From Arthrobacter sp. H20 (GTDB lineage: Bacteria > Actinomycetota > Actinomycetes > Actinomycetales > Micrococcaceae), in the NCBI RefSeq assembly GCF_000520515.1, contig NZ_KI914752.1:2950-63098 (forward strand): a stretch of DNA of 60,149 nt, written 5' to 3'. Below the pieces are notes generated by a model. That model did not search any database. It saw nothing but the letters and a program-made list of their open reading frames with translations, and had not been told where the DNA came from. Positions 51,336-59,982 of the stretch are shown in pieces. Each line of letters starts with the position of its first letter. Position 1 is the stretch's first letter. Made by a program: the position numbers and the translations under genes.

Positions 51336-52789
51336 TTACCTATTGTCGCAAGCTGGAGCAAATCGGGAAGTACACGGCGCTGCGGCGCGTCGTCAGCGAA
51401 TCTGCTAACCTCGCGGTCCCGGCGGGATCGCCGGGTCTCGGCAGCGGTGGTTCCGGCAGAGCCCGCCCCCTGGGCCACTGTGACCAGCTCCCCGGGTGCC
51501 TGGTTAACAGCGCTGGCGGCGGCCAGAACAGCTGGGGTCTGCCCGCCGTCGTCGGCCGCTGCATGCTGACGGATGCCCACAGCCTTGACCACCAGGACGG
51601 CGATCAGTGTGGTCGCTGGGATGGCGAGCACCAGCCCAATGGAGCCCACGAGGGTGCGCACCACTTCCTCGGAGAGTTCCCCACTGGTGAGATTTTCCAC
51701 CACCGTGCGATCGTACAGCGAGACCAGGATCAACAACGGCAGGGCTGCCCCCGCGTAGGCGAAGGCGATGGTGTAGACGGTGGAAGCGATGTGGTCCCGA
51801 CCGATCCGCATGGCGCCGGAAAAAAGTCTGCGGGCCGAGGTGTTGGGGGCCAGTTCGTACAGCTCCCACACGGCCGAGGACTGGGTGATGGTCACGTCGT
51901 TGAGGACGCCCAGCCCGGAAATGATCAGACCACACATGATGATGCCGGCTATTGAGACGTCCCCAGAGGAATTAACCAGCGCGTAGGCGTTCTCGTCACC
52001 CACCCCAAACAGGTAGATGGACTCGGTGGCCCACGCGGCCAGCAGCGCAGTGATCGACAGGCCGAAGAGGGTTCCGAGGAGGGCAGTGGAGGTCCTCGCA
52101 GAGAAGCCATGAGCGAAGTAGAGAACGCCGAACATGATCACCACCGACCCGACCAGAGCCAGCAACAGCGGTGGCTTGCCTTCCACCAGCCCCGGCAGGA
52201 TGAATTGGGCCAGCACCACCAGAGCACCAATCAGGCCAATCATCGCTCGCAGACCCCGCCAACGCGCGACGGCGACCACTACCACCGCGTAGAGGACGGC
52301 AAGCCACATCATGGGCACGGTCCTGACAAAGTCCATGAAGATATAGGGTGCGCTGCCGCCCTGGATCACCCCGTCGAGGTTCAGGTAGCGGATCTTGTCC
52401 CCGGCCTCGACGGCGCCAGCCCGCGCCAACTCCGGCGTGATCTCCACGGGAATCGCTGCTCCGCCGGAGGCCGGCACCGTGTAGGCCACCTGGCACTGCA
52501 GTGCCTCCCCGCCAGCGTCGACCGTGGGCTGGGAGGAAGGACAGTCTTCGAGGGAGACCCGCTCCACCTCGCCCACGTCGATGGACACCCCATCAGCGGT
52601 GGCGTAGGGGTTGGAGATAGTGACGCTGCTGCGGTCGCCGCTGGGCCACAGCATGATCATGCCGATCACCGTAAGAATTCCCAGCGGGACCAGGATCATA
52701 GCGAGTAACAGGTTTGCCCGCTTTCGTGCGCCAATCGTTGCTGTGCTTGGCTCCGAATTGCCTGTGTCATGAGTGTGGCTGTGGCCCAC
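51332..52789 (-). CDS. YibE/F family membrane protein
   Basis: 485 residues if started at the GTG preceded by AGGAA; an ATG 36 bp upstream is the alternative. After a short His-rich N-terminus (GHSHTHDTGNS) come one span, an extracytoplasmic domain of about 120 residues with two Cys (DCPSSQ and LQCQVAY), and then seven or so spans. YibE/F signatures are LLALVGSVVIMFGVLYFAHG and GDENAYALVNSSGDVSIAGI followed by LGVLNDVTITQSSAVWELYE. The family is unassigned in function though proposed as a transporter or permease-like. Confidence 0.9.
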   Translation of the reverse strand: MGHSHTHDTGNSEPSTATIGARKRANLLLAMILVPLGILTVIGMIMLWPSGDRSSVTISNPYATADGVSIDVGEVERVSLEDCPSSQPTVDAGGEALQCQVAYTVPASGGAAIPVEITPELARAGAVEAGDKIRYLNLDGVIQGGSAPYIFMDFVRTVPMMWLAVLYAVVVVAVARWRGLRAMIGLIGALVVLAQFILPGLVEGKPPLLLALVGSVVIMFGVLYFAHGFSARTSTALLGTLFGLSITALLAAWATESIYLFGVGDENAYALVNSSGDVSIAGIIMCGLIISGLGVLNDVTITQSSAVWELYELAPNTSARRLFSGAMRIGRDHIASTVYTIAFAYAGAALPLLILVSLYDRTVVENLTSGELSEEVVRTLVGSIGLVLAIPATTLIAVLVVKAVGIRQHAAADDGGQTPAVLAAASAVNQAPGELVTVAQGAGSAGTTAAETRRSRRDREVSRFADDAPQRRVLPDLLQLATIGK

Positions 52790-52933
52790 GAGGTTCCTAG
52801 CTGTCCTTGATCCGGTTCGGTGCACTGGTTCGGTGCTTTACGGAATTCTACGCGGGTGCCAGACCTCCCCAGCTCGGGACATAAGCTATAACCAGGGTTT
52901 GAAAAGACACACCACCGCAGACGGAAAAGGCAA

Positions 52934-53686
52934 ATGAAAGAACGGTTTAGCGAATCGGATGAGGCTCCAGCCGGAACCGTCGCGCATGCACCAATCATTA
53001 CCGTCTGGAAGGCGTCAGTGCCGGTCAAAGGTGTTGCCCTGGTGCTCCACGGCGGTCGGGCGAACAGCTTCGAACCTGTGCGTGCCCGCCACCTCAGCCC
53101 GGCTCGAATGGTCCCCTTCGCCCAGCTGATTCATCGCAGGGGCAAGGGCCACGGTCTTGAGGTGTGGTCCCTCCGCAACAGTGTGCGGGGCTGGAACGGT
53201 CAGGAAATGTCGCCGCTGCAGGACGCCCGCTGGGCGCTGGCCGCGATCCAGAAACGCCATCCTGGAATCCCCGTCTATCTGGTGGGGCATTCGATGGGCG
53301 GCCTCGTTGCCCTCTGCGTCGCCGATGATTCCCAGGTCGGAGCGGTGGTCTCCCTGGCGCCCTGGCTCAGCGAGACCACCCCGGCCGATCCCGTTACCGG
53401 TAAACGCGTCCTGATCCTGCACGGCGACTCCGACCGCTGGACCTCACACCGCCAATCGCTCCGGTACGCCCACAGGGCACGCGCACTCGCAGCCAGTATG
53501 CACTACGTCACTGTCAGCAACGCCGGCCACTTCATGGTGAGGAAGGCCCGTCTCTGGCATGAGCTGACCGCTTCGTTCGTGCTGCAGTCGTTTGCCGAGG
53601 ACACGGGAGCTGCGGTACCCCCGGACGGCACCCTTCCCACCCGCGAACTGCTGATCACCGACCAGCCCCTGTCAATTACTGTCTAA
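52934..53686 (+). CDS. Alpha/beta hydrolase
   Basis: 250 residues; AAAGG five bases before the ATG. Nucleophile elbow PVYLVGHSMGGLVALCVADD, acid in LILHGDSDRWTSHRQ and His in VSNAGHFMVRKARLWHELTA. An oxyanion-hole loop VLHGGRANSFE is near residue 40. Lipase/esterase-type activity is expected. It is followed at 34 bp by DUF1295 and PlsC genes, suggesting lipid metabolism. Confidence 0.88.
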   Translation: MKERFSESDEAPAGTVAHAPIITVWKASVPVKGVALVLHGGRANSFEPVRARHLSPARMVPFAQLIHRRGKGHGLEVWSLRNSVRGWNGQEMSPLQDARWALAAIQKRHPGIPVYLVGHSMGGLVALCVADDSQVGAVVSLAPWLSETTPADPVTGKRVLILHGDSDRWTSHRQSLRYAHRARALAASMHYVTVSNAGHFMVRKARLWHELTASFVLQSFAEDTGAAVPPDGTLPTRELLITDQPLSITV

Positions 53687-53720
53687 CTGTTCGTCCCAAC
53701 CAACCCAGTAAAGGTGCGCG

Positions 53721-54548
53721 ATGCCTGAATTCCCGTTTCTCAGCTTTGTTGAGGGCTTCGGCTGGTCGGCGCTCGGCGTCGTCGTGCTGCTGGCAGCAAC
53801 TTTCGCGATGGCGCAGGTCCAGAAACGCCATTCAGTGATCGATACAGCGTGGGGGCTCGGATTTGTGGTGATCGCCGCGATCACCTTCGTCACGTCAGCC
53901 GAAACGTCCGCTGGATCAGGCGACGACGTCCGCCGCTCGCTCATGCTGATCCTGACCGCGGCGTGGGGCCTGCGGCTGGCCGGTTTCATTGGGTGGCGTG
54001 CCCGCGACGGCGCCGAGGACCCGCGGTATGAGGACATGCTCAGCGATGCGCCCGGCTCACGGAACGCGTTTGCCCTGCGCAAGATCTATCTGACGCAGGG
54101 GCTGGTGATGCTGTTCGTCTCACTACCCATTCAGGTTGCAATGTACTCAACCGGTCCGCTGGGGTGGCTGGCGTGGGTGGGAGCGGCGATCTGGCTGATT
54201 GGCTTCTTCTTCGAGTCGGTCGGCGACTACCAGATGGCAGCCTTCCGCAACAATTCGGCCAACAAGGGAACGGTGATGGACAAGGGCCTCTGGCGCTACA
54301 CCCGCCACCCCAACTATTTCGGAGACGCGGCTGTCTGGGTAGGCCTGTTCCTGGTGGCCGCTGACTCCTGGCCGGGAATTCTCACTATCCTCTCCCCGGC
54401 CCTGATGTTCTGGACCCTTGCCAACAAGACAGGCAAACCCCTCACCGAGAAGCGTCTGAGCAGTCGCCCCGGTTACCGGGAGTACATCGAAAACACCAGC
54501 GGCTTCTTCCCGCTCCCACCCAAACCTGGACGAGGCGCATCGTCATGA
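53721..54548 (+). CDS. DUF1295 / steroid 5-alpha-reductase-like membrane protein
   Basis: 275 residues with about six spans; AAAGG seven bases upstream. The C-terminal half is typical of the family: KGLWRYTRHPNYFGDAAVWV, then TGKPLTEKRLSSRPGYREYI followed by ENTSGFFPLPPK. Related proteins act in isoprenylcysteine methylation or steroid/lipid double-bond reduction; the bacterial DUF1295 activity is not established. The stop overlaps the PlsC start as ATGA. Confidence 0.9.
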   Translation: MPEFPFLSFVEGFGWSALGVVVLLAATFAMAQVQKRHSVIDTAWGLGFVVIAAITFVTSAETSAGSGDDVRRSLMLILTAAWGLRLAGFIGWRARDGAEDPRYEDMLSDAPGSRNAFALRKIYLTQGLVMLFVSLPIQVAMYSTGPLGWLAWVGAAIWLIGFFFESVGDYQMAAFRNNSANKGTVMDKGLWRYTRHPNYFGDAAVWVGLFLVAADSWPGILTILSPALMFWTLANKTGKPLTEKRLSSRPGYREYIENTSGFFPLPPKPGRGASS

Positions 54549-55384
54549 GTCGACTGACCGAGAGAATTGCACGCTGGCAACCCCAGCCCAACGACCGTTT
54601 CTACCGGATGATCGTGCGGTCCGGGCAGGCACTGCGGTTTGTGTCCCAGATACGGATCATAGCCACCGGCCAGGAGAACCTCCTGCCTCCCGGTCAGTTG
54701 AACGGGAAGTCCCGGCGGCCCATTCCCGGGCAGGGCGCCGTAGTCGCCATCACGCACTTCGGTTATCTCGACTTCGCCTTCGCTGAACTGGTGGTGTGGG
54801 AGCACGCCCGCGCGCAAATGCGGTTCCTCATCACCAAGGGCGCGGGGTCGCATTGGTTTGCTGGCCCCGCCATTCGGGCTGCGGGCCATGTCATAGTTGA
54901 CCGAAGCGCTGGCAGCGCCGCCTATCAGGGGGCGCTGGAGAAGCTGCGGGCCGGCGAGTACGTGGCAATTCTGCCCGAGGCCGGAGTCAGCCGCAGCTAC
55001 ACCGTCAGGGAGCTGAAAACGGGTGCGGTGCGGCTGGCGGTGGAGGCTGGCGTGCCGATCATCCCCATTTCGGTCTGGGGATCCCACCGCCTGATGAGCC
55101 GGGGCCATAAACTGTCCCTCAGAACTGTCTTCCGCGCACCGGTCAGGGTGCACGTGAGCAAGCCGATCTGGCATGATGCCGATGCCGACGTCACCAGGGA
55201 AACAGCACAGCTGCGCGCCGAACTCCAGGACGGTATCGACCGCGGCACCGCCAACTTCCCCATCGACCCCGAGCCGGGCGCCTGGTGGCAGCCCGCCCAC
55301 CGGGGTGGCGGCGCGATGACCGAGGACGAACGTATCGCAGCCGACGCCTTCGACAAGGCCAGCGGCCGGCACGAGCGCCAGTAG
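54545..55384 (+). CDS. 1-acyl-sn-glycerol-3-phosphate acyltransferase family protein (PlsC-like)
   Basis: 279 residues. The acyltransferase motif H-x4-D is present as AITHFGYLDFAFAELVVWE. Further blocks are DRSAGSAAYQGALEKLRAGE, ILPEAGVSRSYTVRELKTGA and VEAGVPIIPISVWGSHRLMS. It acylates lysophosphatidate or a related lipid with acyl-CoA/ACP. Translational coupling with DUF1295 supports a shared lipid pathway. The C-terminal 60 residues are polar. Confidence 0.92.
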   Translation: MSRLTERIARWQPQPNDRFYRMIVRSGQALRFVSQIRIIATGQENLLPPGQLNGKSRRPIPGQGAVVAITHFGYLDFAFAELVVWEHARAQMRFLITKGAGSHWFAGPAIRAAGHVIVDRSAGSAAYQGALEKLRAGEYVAILPEAGVSRSYTVRELKTGAVRLAVEAGVPIIPISVWGSHRLMSRGHKLSLRTVFRAPVRVHVSKPIWHDADADVTRETAQLRAELQDGIDRGTANFPIDPEPGAWWQPAHRGGGAMTEDERIAADAFDKASGRHERQ

Positions 55385-55388
55385 CCGG

Positions 55389-55422
55389 GCTGGTTGAAAG
55401 GATGCCCTTAGCGGGCACCAGC
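55389..55422. terminator. Convergent hairpin between plsC-like and GNAT genes
   Basis: TGCCC (55403-55407) pairs with GGGCA (55413-55417), nested in GCTGGT (55389-55394) and ACCAGC (55417-55422) sharing one base. It lies between convergent stop codons. Short and without a U tract, so only a weak candidate. Confidence 0.35.
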
Positions 55423-55424
55423 AG

Positions 55425-56348
55425 CTAGTCGCTGACGACCAGGGTTTCGGGACTGCTGACCGAGGCCGATCCCATCGCTAGCAGCGGCTCAACCACGTTC
55501 ACCAATGCGGTCATCGAGTCGTCGACCTCCAGCAGGACCGGGAACTGGTGCACCAGCATCGCCAGCAGTGACGCAATGGCAGCTTCCTGCTCGGCCGGAG
55601 CCAGACCAGGGTCGTAGCCCACCAGGACATCAGCTGGATCATCGGTTCGGGTCTGGGTGTAGCTGACGGCAAAAGCAGCAATCTTTCCGCCGTCCGCCGC
55701 CGGTTTGTCCCTGAGCACCACTGCTCCCCCGGCCCCGGTGGAGTCAGCGAGGAGGTATTGCTGCGCCTGGCCGAGGGTCATGTCGGCCGGGTCCCAGCCG
55801 TGCACAGAGTTGTACCAGGCGGCGACGGCGGTGGTTAGTTCCACCGAACCGGTCGCTGCCTCATCGAGCTGGGGTCCCGCATTGTCATCAAAGGCGGGCA
55901 GCGACAGCGCGTCGGGTTCGACCTGTACGATCCGTGACCGCTGGATCGGGCCAAACCCTGACGCTGCGGAGAAACCCGCGCCGGTGCTGCCCGGGTTCAC
56001 TTTTGCCCGCAGCCGGGTTGCACCGGACAGCGAACCTCCCGCCTCATGCCGCAGCATCGCCAGCAGCGTGGACCCGACGCCGGTGCGCCGGTGGTCGGCG
56101 GCCACCTCAACGTAGGCCCATAGCCGTTGGTTGTGCAGCTTCGGTTCGAAGACATACGCTGCCGCGACGGGGACTCCCGCCTCAGTACCCACTACATCTT
56201 CGGCCACAATGCAGCGCAGCCACGGATGATTTGAGGACTGCCGGAATAGTGCCCTGGCCTGTTCCACCTGGGCGTTCTCGGGTCCGCCCCACAACTGGAT
56301 GAGTTCGAGGTCGTCGCCGTCGCGCCACTCGCGATAGTTCAACGCCAT
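55425..56348 (-). CDS. GNAT family acetyltransferase
   Basis: 307 residues. The N-terminal GNAT domain ([40 protein letters not shown] as acetyl-CoA loop) is followed by a second, weaker GNAT-like half without a clear binding loop. Double-GNAT architectures occur in mycothiol synthase and related proteins, but the specific MshD residues are not evident here. The start overlaps the glyS stop by one base, so it is expressed with glyS. Confidence 0.87.
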   Translation of the reverse strand: MALNYREWRDGDDLELIQLWGGPENAQVEQARALFRQSSNHPWLRCIVAEDVVGTEAGVPVAAAYVFEPKLHNQRLWAYVEVAADHRRTGVGSTLLAMLRHEAGGSLSGATRLRAKVNPGSTGAGFSAASGFGPIQRSRIVQVEPDALSLPAFDDNAGPQLDEAATGSVELTTAVAAWYNSVHGWDPADMTLGQAQQYLLADSTGAGGAVVLRDKPAADGGKIAAFAVSYTQTRTDDPADVLVGYDPGLAPAEQEAAIASLLAMLVHQFPVLLEVDDSMTALVNVVEPLLAMGSASVSSPETLVVSD

Positions 56349-57736
56349 CAGGAACCGATCAACCGCGCGGCCAGGTAGCCCTCGACCTTGTCCAGGGACA
56401 CGCGCTCCTGCGCCATCGTGTCCCGTTCCCTGATGGTCACTGCCTGGTCATCGAGGGTGTCGAAGTCAACTGTGATGCAGAACGGGGTGCCGATCTCATC
56501 CTGTCGGCGGTACCGGCGTCCAATAGCTCCGGCGTCGTCGAAGTCGATGTTCCAGTTCCGGCGCAGCGCCGCTGCAAGATCTTTGGCCTTGGGCGACAGG
56601 TCCTCGTTGCGGCTCAGCGGCAGGACCGCTGCCTTCACGGGGGCCAGACGGGGGTCAAGTTTCAGGACAGTGCGCTTGTCGACGCCGCCCTTGGAATTCG
56701 GTGCCTCGTCTTCGGTGTAGGAATCGACCAGGAATGCCATAAAGGACCTGGTCAGACCGGCCGCTGGCTCAATGACGTACGGCGTGTACCGCTCGTTGGT
56801 GCCCTGGTTGAAGTAGCTCAGGTCGGTTCCCGAGTGCTTCGAGTGGGTGGCCAGGTCGAAGTCGGTGCGGTTGGCGATGCCTTCCAGCTCGCCCCACTCC
56901 GACCCCTGAAAACCGAAACGGTATTCGATGTCGGTGGTGCCCTTTGAGTAGTGGCTTAGCTTTTCCAGCGGGTGGACAAACAGGCGCAGGTTCTCTTCCC
57001 TGATGCCCAGGCCCGTGTACCAGTCGAGCCGGTTCTTGATCCAGTACTCGTGCCATTCATCATCGGTGCCGGGCTCGACGAAGAATTCCATCTCCATCTG
57101 CTCGAACTCGCGGGTGCGGAAAATGAAGTTGCCGGGCGTGATCTCGTTCCGGAAGCTCTTCCCGATCTGGCCGATGCCGAACGGTGGCTTCTTCCGGGAG
57201 GTATTGAGCACGTTGTTGAAGTTCACGAAGATGCCCTGAGCGGTCTCGGGCCGCAGGTAGTGCATGCCCTCCTCGTTGGCTACGGGGCCCAGGAAGGTCT
57301 TCAGCAGGCCGGAGAACTCCTGCGGTTCGGTCCATTCGCCACGGGTGCCACAGTTGGCACAGGCAACGTCCTTGAGACCGTTTTCGGCGGCGCGGCCCTT
57401 TTTTTCCTCGTACTCCTCCTCAAGGTGGTCAGCCCGGTAGCGCTTGTGGCAGCTCAGGCATTCCACCAGGGGGTCACTGAAGACATCGACGTGGCCGGAC
57501 GCCTCCCACACCTTGCGCGGAAGGATGACCGAGGAATCGAGTCCGACGACGTCGTCGCGCCCGCGGACCACTGACTGCCACCACTGGCGCTTGATGTTTT
57601 CCTTGAGCTCGGCGCCGAGGGGACCATAGTCCCAGGCCGACCGTGATCCGCCGTAGATTTCCCCCGCCTGGAAGACGAACCCGCGGCGTTTCGCGAGGGA
57701 AATGATTGGATCGAGCGCGGACTGGTTCTTGGCCAA
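56348..57736 (-). CDS. glyS: Glycyl-tRNA synthetase, dimeric (alpha2) type
   Basis: 462 residues from a TTG codon (GGAG about eight bases upstream); the nearby ATG is out of frame. Class II enzyme of the single-chain actinobacterial type. Segments: [20 protein letters not shown], zinc-binding [13 protein letters not shown] and [53 protein letters not shown] (motif 2), and a C-terminal anticodon domain ([20 protein letters not shown]). No T-box leader is visible. Confidence 0.97.
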   Translation of the reverse strand: MAKNQSALDPIISLAKRRGFVFQAGEIYGGSRSAWDYGPLGAELKENIKRQWWQSVVRGRDDVVGLDSSVILPRKVWEASGHVDVFSDPLVECLSCHKRYRADHLEEEYEEKKGRAAENGLKDVACANCGTRGEWTEPQEFSGLLKTFLGPVANEEGMHYLRPETAQGIFVNFNNVLNTSRKKPPFGIGQIGKSFRNEITPGNFIFRTREFEQMEMEFFVEPGTDDEWHEYWIKNRLDWYTGLGIREENLRLFVHPLEKLSHYSKGTTDIEYRFGFQGSEWGELEGIANRTDFDLATHSKHSGTDLSYFNQGTNERYTPYVIEPAAGLTRSFMAFLVDSYTEDEAPNSKGGVDKRTVLKLDPRLAPVKAAVLPLSRNEDLSPKAKDLAAALRRNWNIDFDDAGAIGRRYRRQDEIGTPFCITVDFDTLDDQAVTIRERDTMAQERVSLDKVEGYLAARLIGS

Positions 57737-57848
57737 GGTGGTTCTCCATTTCTACAGGCCGCTGGGTGCGGTCCGTGGTGATGTCCGGCAGGGCCCAGGT
57801 GCCAGGGAATGGGCCGGGCGCGGCTGCTCGAATCGAAGGTACAACCCT

Positions 57849-57854
57849 AGCCTA
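57849..57854 (-). promoter_or_regulatory. -10 candidate for glyS
   Basis: TAGGCT on the minus strand fits the TAnnnT pattern and lies about 110 bp before the glyS start. The intervening leader contains an inverted GGCCC/GGGCC pair. No -35 is recognisable, so the call is tentative. Confidence 0.35.
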
Positions 57855-57902
57855 CCGATGAGTCCCCGATGCAGGCGCTGCGGTCGTCCAATCACCGGCA
57901 CC

Positions 57903-58871
57903 TCAGCGGACGCGGAGTTCCCGTCTCGGCCAGGGCAGCGTGGTCAGCACGATCGCGACGAGGGTGAGGATTGGGCCAGCAACAGTAGCCGTTTCCACAA
58001 CTGTGCCGGGGGTGGGGAACACGAGGTCGAGGACCAGTGAGCCGACCAGCTGGCCGGCGATCATTCCGAGCCCCGTGAGCAAAACTCCAAGGCTCCTCAC
58101 CAGCACCGCACCGAGACCGATAAATACGCATCCCAACGGGCCACCCAGGTAGTACCACCACTCGGCGGGCAGTGTCTCCCCCGGTCCGGCGATCAGGATC
58201 TTGATGAGCCAGGCCACCAGCAGGACCGATGCGCCGGAGATGAAGTTGATCAGGGTGGCGATGATCGGGGTCCCGTAGTGGACAGAAGCGGTTCCGTTCA
58301 TGGCCTGCTGGAAGCTGATGAGGAAGCCGGCGGCGATTGGGAGCAGCACAGGTATCAGCCAGGCCTGCGGGTCGCCCGTGGCGCCGAACCGGGGAGATAC
58401 TGCCCACACCACCGAGGCGACGGCGAGCGCCGTCCCGATGAGCCGCATCGGTGTGAGCGGCCGCTTGCCCGCGGGGCCGATCCCCGCCCGGTCAGCAATC
58501 AGTCCGCTGAGAGTCTGGCCCATCACCGCCGCCACGGTAAACAGGGCGACACCCAGGATGCCGATCGTCAGGGACTGGGAGAAAACGAAGAATGCACCAA
58601 TGGTGCCGGCCGCGAGATAGATAGGCGGGAAGCGCCGTTCCCGCACCGAGGGAAGAATCTGCCGGAACCCGGCTCTGCCCCGCGGAAGAGCGCAGGTGAT
58701 GATCACCATGACCACCAACCCGGTGCTGAAACTGACCAGGGCCGCGGCGGCTCCGTCATTGAGCTGCGTGCCCAGGGCGCCGTTGATTCTGCCCTGCAGG
58801 GGAATGGCTACTCCCGCTGCGACTGCGAGCAGCAGGCCGAGTACTAGTGGAAGCCGGGGGTGGTGTGACAC
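57903..58871 (-). CDS. DMT-family transporter, YdcZ (DUF606) type
   Basis: 322 residues, GTG start with AGGA eight bases upstream. Ten predicted spans as a tandem repeat: LLLAVAAGVAIPLQGRINGA at the N-terminus, SFSTGLVVMVIITC, and the second repeat AAGFLISFQQAMNGTASVHY with TLINFISGASVLLVAWLI. This GRINGALG / QQAMNG pattern defines the YdcZ subgroup. Substrate unknown. Divergent from the S4-domain gene across 90 bp. Confidence 0.88.
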   Translation of the reverse strand: MSHHPRLPLVLGLLLAVAAGVAIPLQGRINGALGTQLNDGAAAALVSFSTGLVVMVIITCALPRGRAGFRQILPSVRERRFPPIYLAAGTIGAFFVFSQSLTIGILGVALFTVAAVMGQTLSGLIADRAGIGPAGKRPLTPMRLIGTALAVASVVWAVSPRFGATGDPQAWLIPVLLPIAAGFLISFQQAMNGTASVHYGTPIIATLINFISGASVLLVAWLIKILIAGPGETLPAEWWYYLGGPLGCVFIGLGAVLVRSLGVLLTGLGMIAGQLVGSLVLDLVFPTPGTVVETATVAGPILTLVAIVLTTLPWPRRELRVR

Positions 58872-58884
58872 CCATTGATCCTAT

Positions 58885-58931
58885 GGCAGCTTGACAGGTG
58901 CCTGGGTGCACGGTTTTCGCCTCAAGCTGCC
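58885..58931. promoter_or_regulatory. Inverted repeat in the ydcZ-like / S4 divergent region
   Basis: GGCAGCTTG (58885-58893) and CAAGCTGCC (58923-58931) are 9-bp inverted arms 29 bp apart. TTGACA (58891-58896) on the plus strand overlaps the left arm and could be a -35, but no good -10 follows at the normal distance. Confidence 0.35.
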
Positions 58932-58961
58932 CCCAGGTGCCGGGTCGGGCAGAATGGTCCC

Positions 58962-59207
58962 ATGAGCGAATCCCACGAAATTCACCCACCCGCCGCAGAC
59001 ACCGTTCCCATTGCTGGCGACATGATCCGGCTGGGCCAGCTACTGAAGCTGGCCAACCTGGCGGAGGACGGGGCCCAGGCCAAGGAACTGGTGGACCATG
59101 GGCTCGTCAAAGTGAACGGTGCCATTGAGGAGCGGCGCGGCGCCCAACTTCATCCGGGCGACGTGGTGAGCGTGAACGGCGCCTCGGTCAGGATCACCCG
59201 CGGCTAG
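58962..59207 (+). CDS. S4-domain RNA-binding protein (YaaA/RlbA-like)
   Basis: 81 residues from MSESHEIHPPAADTVPIAGD; the frame is open upstream but the earlier ATG gives an unlikely extension. S4 fold: MIRLGQLLKLANLAEDGAQA, KELVDHGLVKVNGAIEERRG and LHPGDVVSVNG. Small free-standing S4 proteins bind structured RNA, some being ribosome-associated. CAGAAT ends six bases before the ATG, consistent with a leaderless mRNA. The last 14 bp overlap the end of the convergent hydrolase gene. Confidence 0.88.
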   Translation: MSESHEIHPPAADTVPIAGDMIRLGQLLKLANLAEDGAQAKELVDHGLVKVNGAIEERRGAQLHPGDVVSVNGASVRITRG

Positions 59208-59904
59208 GCTTCGGTTCGATCCCGAACACTGTCAGTTCCAGGAACTCCTTGACGTGAGCAAGTTCCCGCACGCTGATGCTGTGGCCGATCCCGGCGTACA
59301 GCACTTTGGTCAGGCTGGTGTGGGCCACCGCCCAGCGGTGGGTGAACTCGATCCGGTCGCCAGTGATCACCGGATCCTCCTGGTCGCGTCCCCAAAACAG
59401 CGGCACCGGATGGGCTGCGGCGTCGTCGTCGTCGAAAAACTTGCTGTCGTCGGCGGGAACGGCGAATCCGGACAGGCCGACGACGGCGGTGAAGTCCCGG
59501 GGGCGGTGGCGGAGCAGTGAAGTTGCGACTGCCATTCCCATGGAGAACCCGAGCAGGGATACGCTCTGATGCGCTGCCTTGACCGTGTCCAGCCACGACG
59601 CCACCTGAGCGACGGAGTCAGTAACCAGGTCCACCGAGTATCCGGTGTCCTGCGTCAAGGGGAACCAGGTAAACCCGGGTCCCTGGGCATGGGGTGCCCT
59701 GACTGACGCCACCGTCAGGTTGGACGGCAGGTGATCCACCAGCCCCATCAGATCCTCCTCATTGGCGAGGTGACCGTGGAACATGACGAGCAGGGCGGTG
59801 CCCTGTCTCTGAGCCTCGGGCCGTGACCACAGGACCACCGGGTCCCAGGCCGGCGCGGTGGGCTGGGCGTCGGCTGGAGTGTTGGGTGTTTCCGAAATAG
59901 TCAT
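59194..59904 (-). CDS. Alpha/beta hydrolase, phospholipase/carboxylesterase-like
   Basis: 236 residues from MTISETPNTPADAQPTAPAW; an upstream in-frame ATG is 33 bp further. Nucleophile elbow SLLGFSMGMAVATSLLRHRP, oxyanion loop LLVMFHGHLANEEDLMGLVD, acid region PVPLFWGRDQEDPVI and His in YAGIGHSISVRELAHVKEFL. These match the esterase/phospholipase family. AATACT a few bases before the ATG suggests a leaderless transcript. The 3' end overlaps the S4 gene. Confidence 0.85.
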   Translation of the reverse strand: MTISETPNTPADAQPTAPAWDPVVLWSRPEAQRQGTALLVMFHGHLANEEDLMGLVDHLPSNLTVASVRAPHAQGPGFTWFPLTQDTGYSVDLVTDSVAQVASWLDTVKAAHQSVSLLGFSMGMAVATSLLRHRPRDFTAVVGLSGFAVPADDSKFFDDDDAAAHPVPLFWGRDQEDPVITGDRIEFTHRWAVAHTSLTKVLYAGIGHSISVRELAHVKEFLELTVFGIEPKPSRG

Positions 59905-59982
59905 TGAAGTATTCTGGCATGCGCCAGCCGGCGGCAACCAGCAGGGGTCGCGTTCGGTGATCGTCTGCTAGAGGATAGGGGG

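Noticed and set aside
57737-57902. T-box riboswitch upstream of glyS
   Set aside because: No TGGNACCGCG-type antiterminator sequence or specifier loop is visible in the leader.
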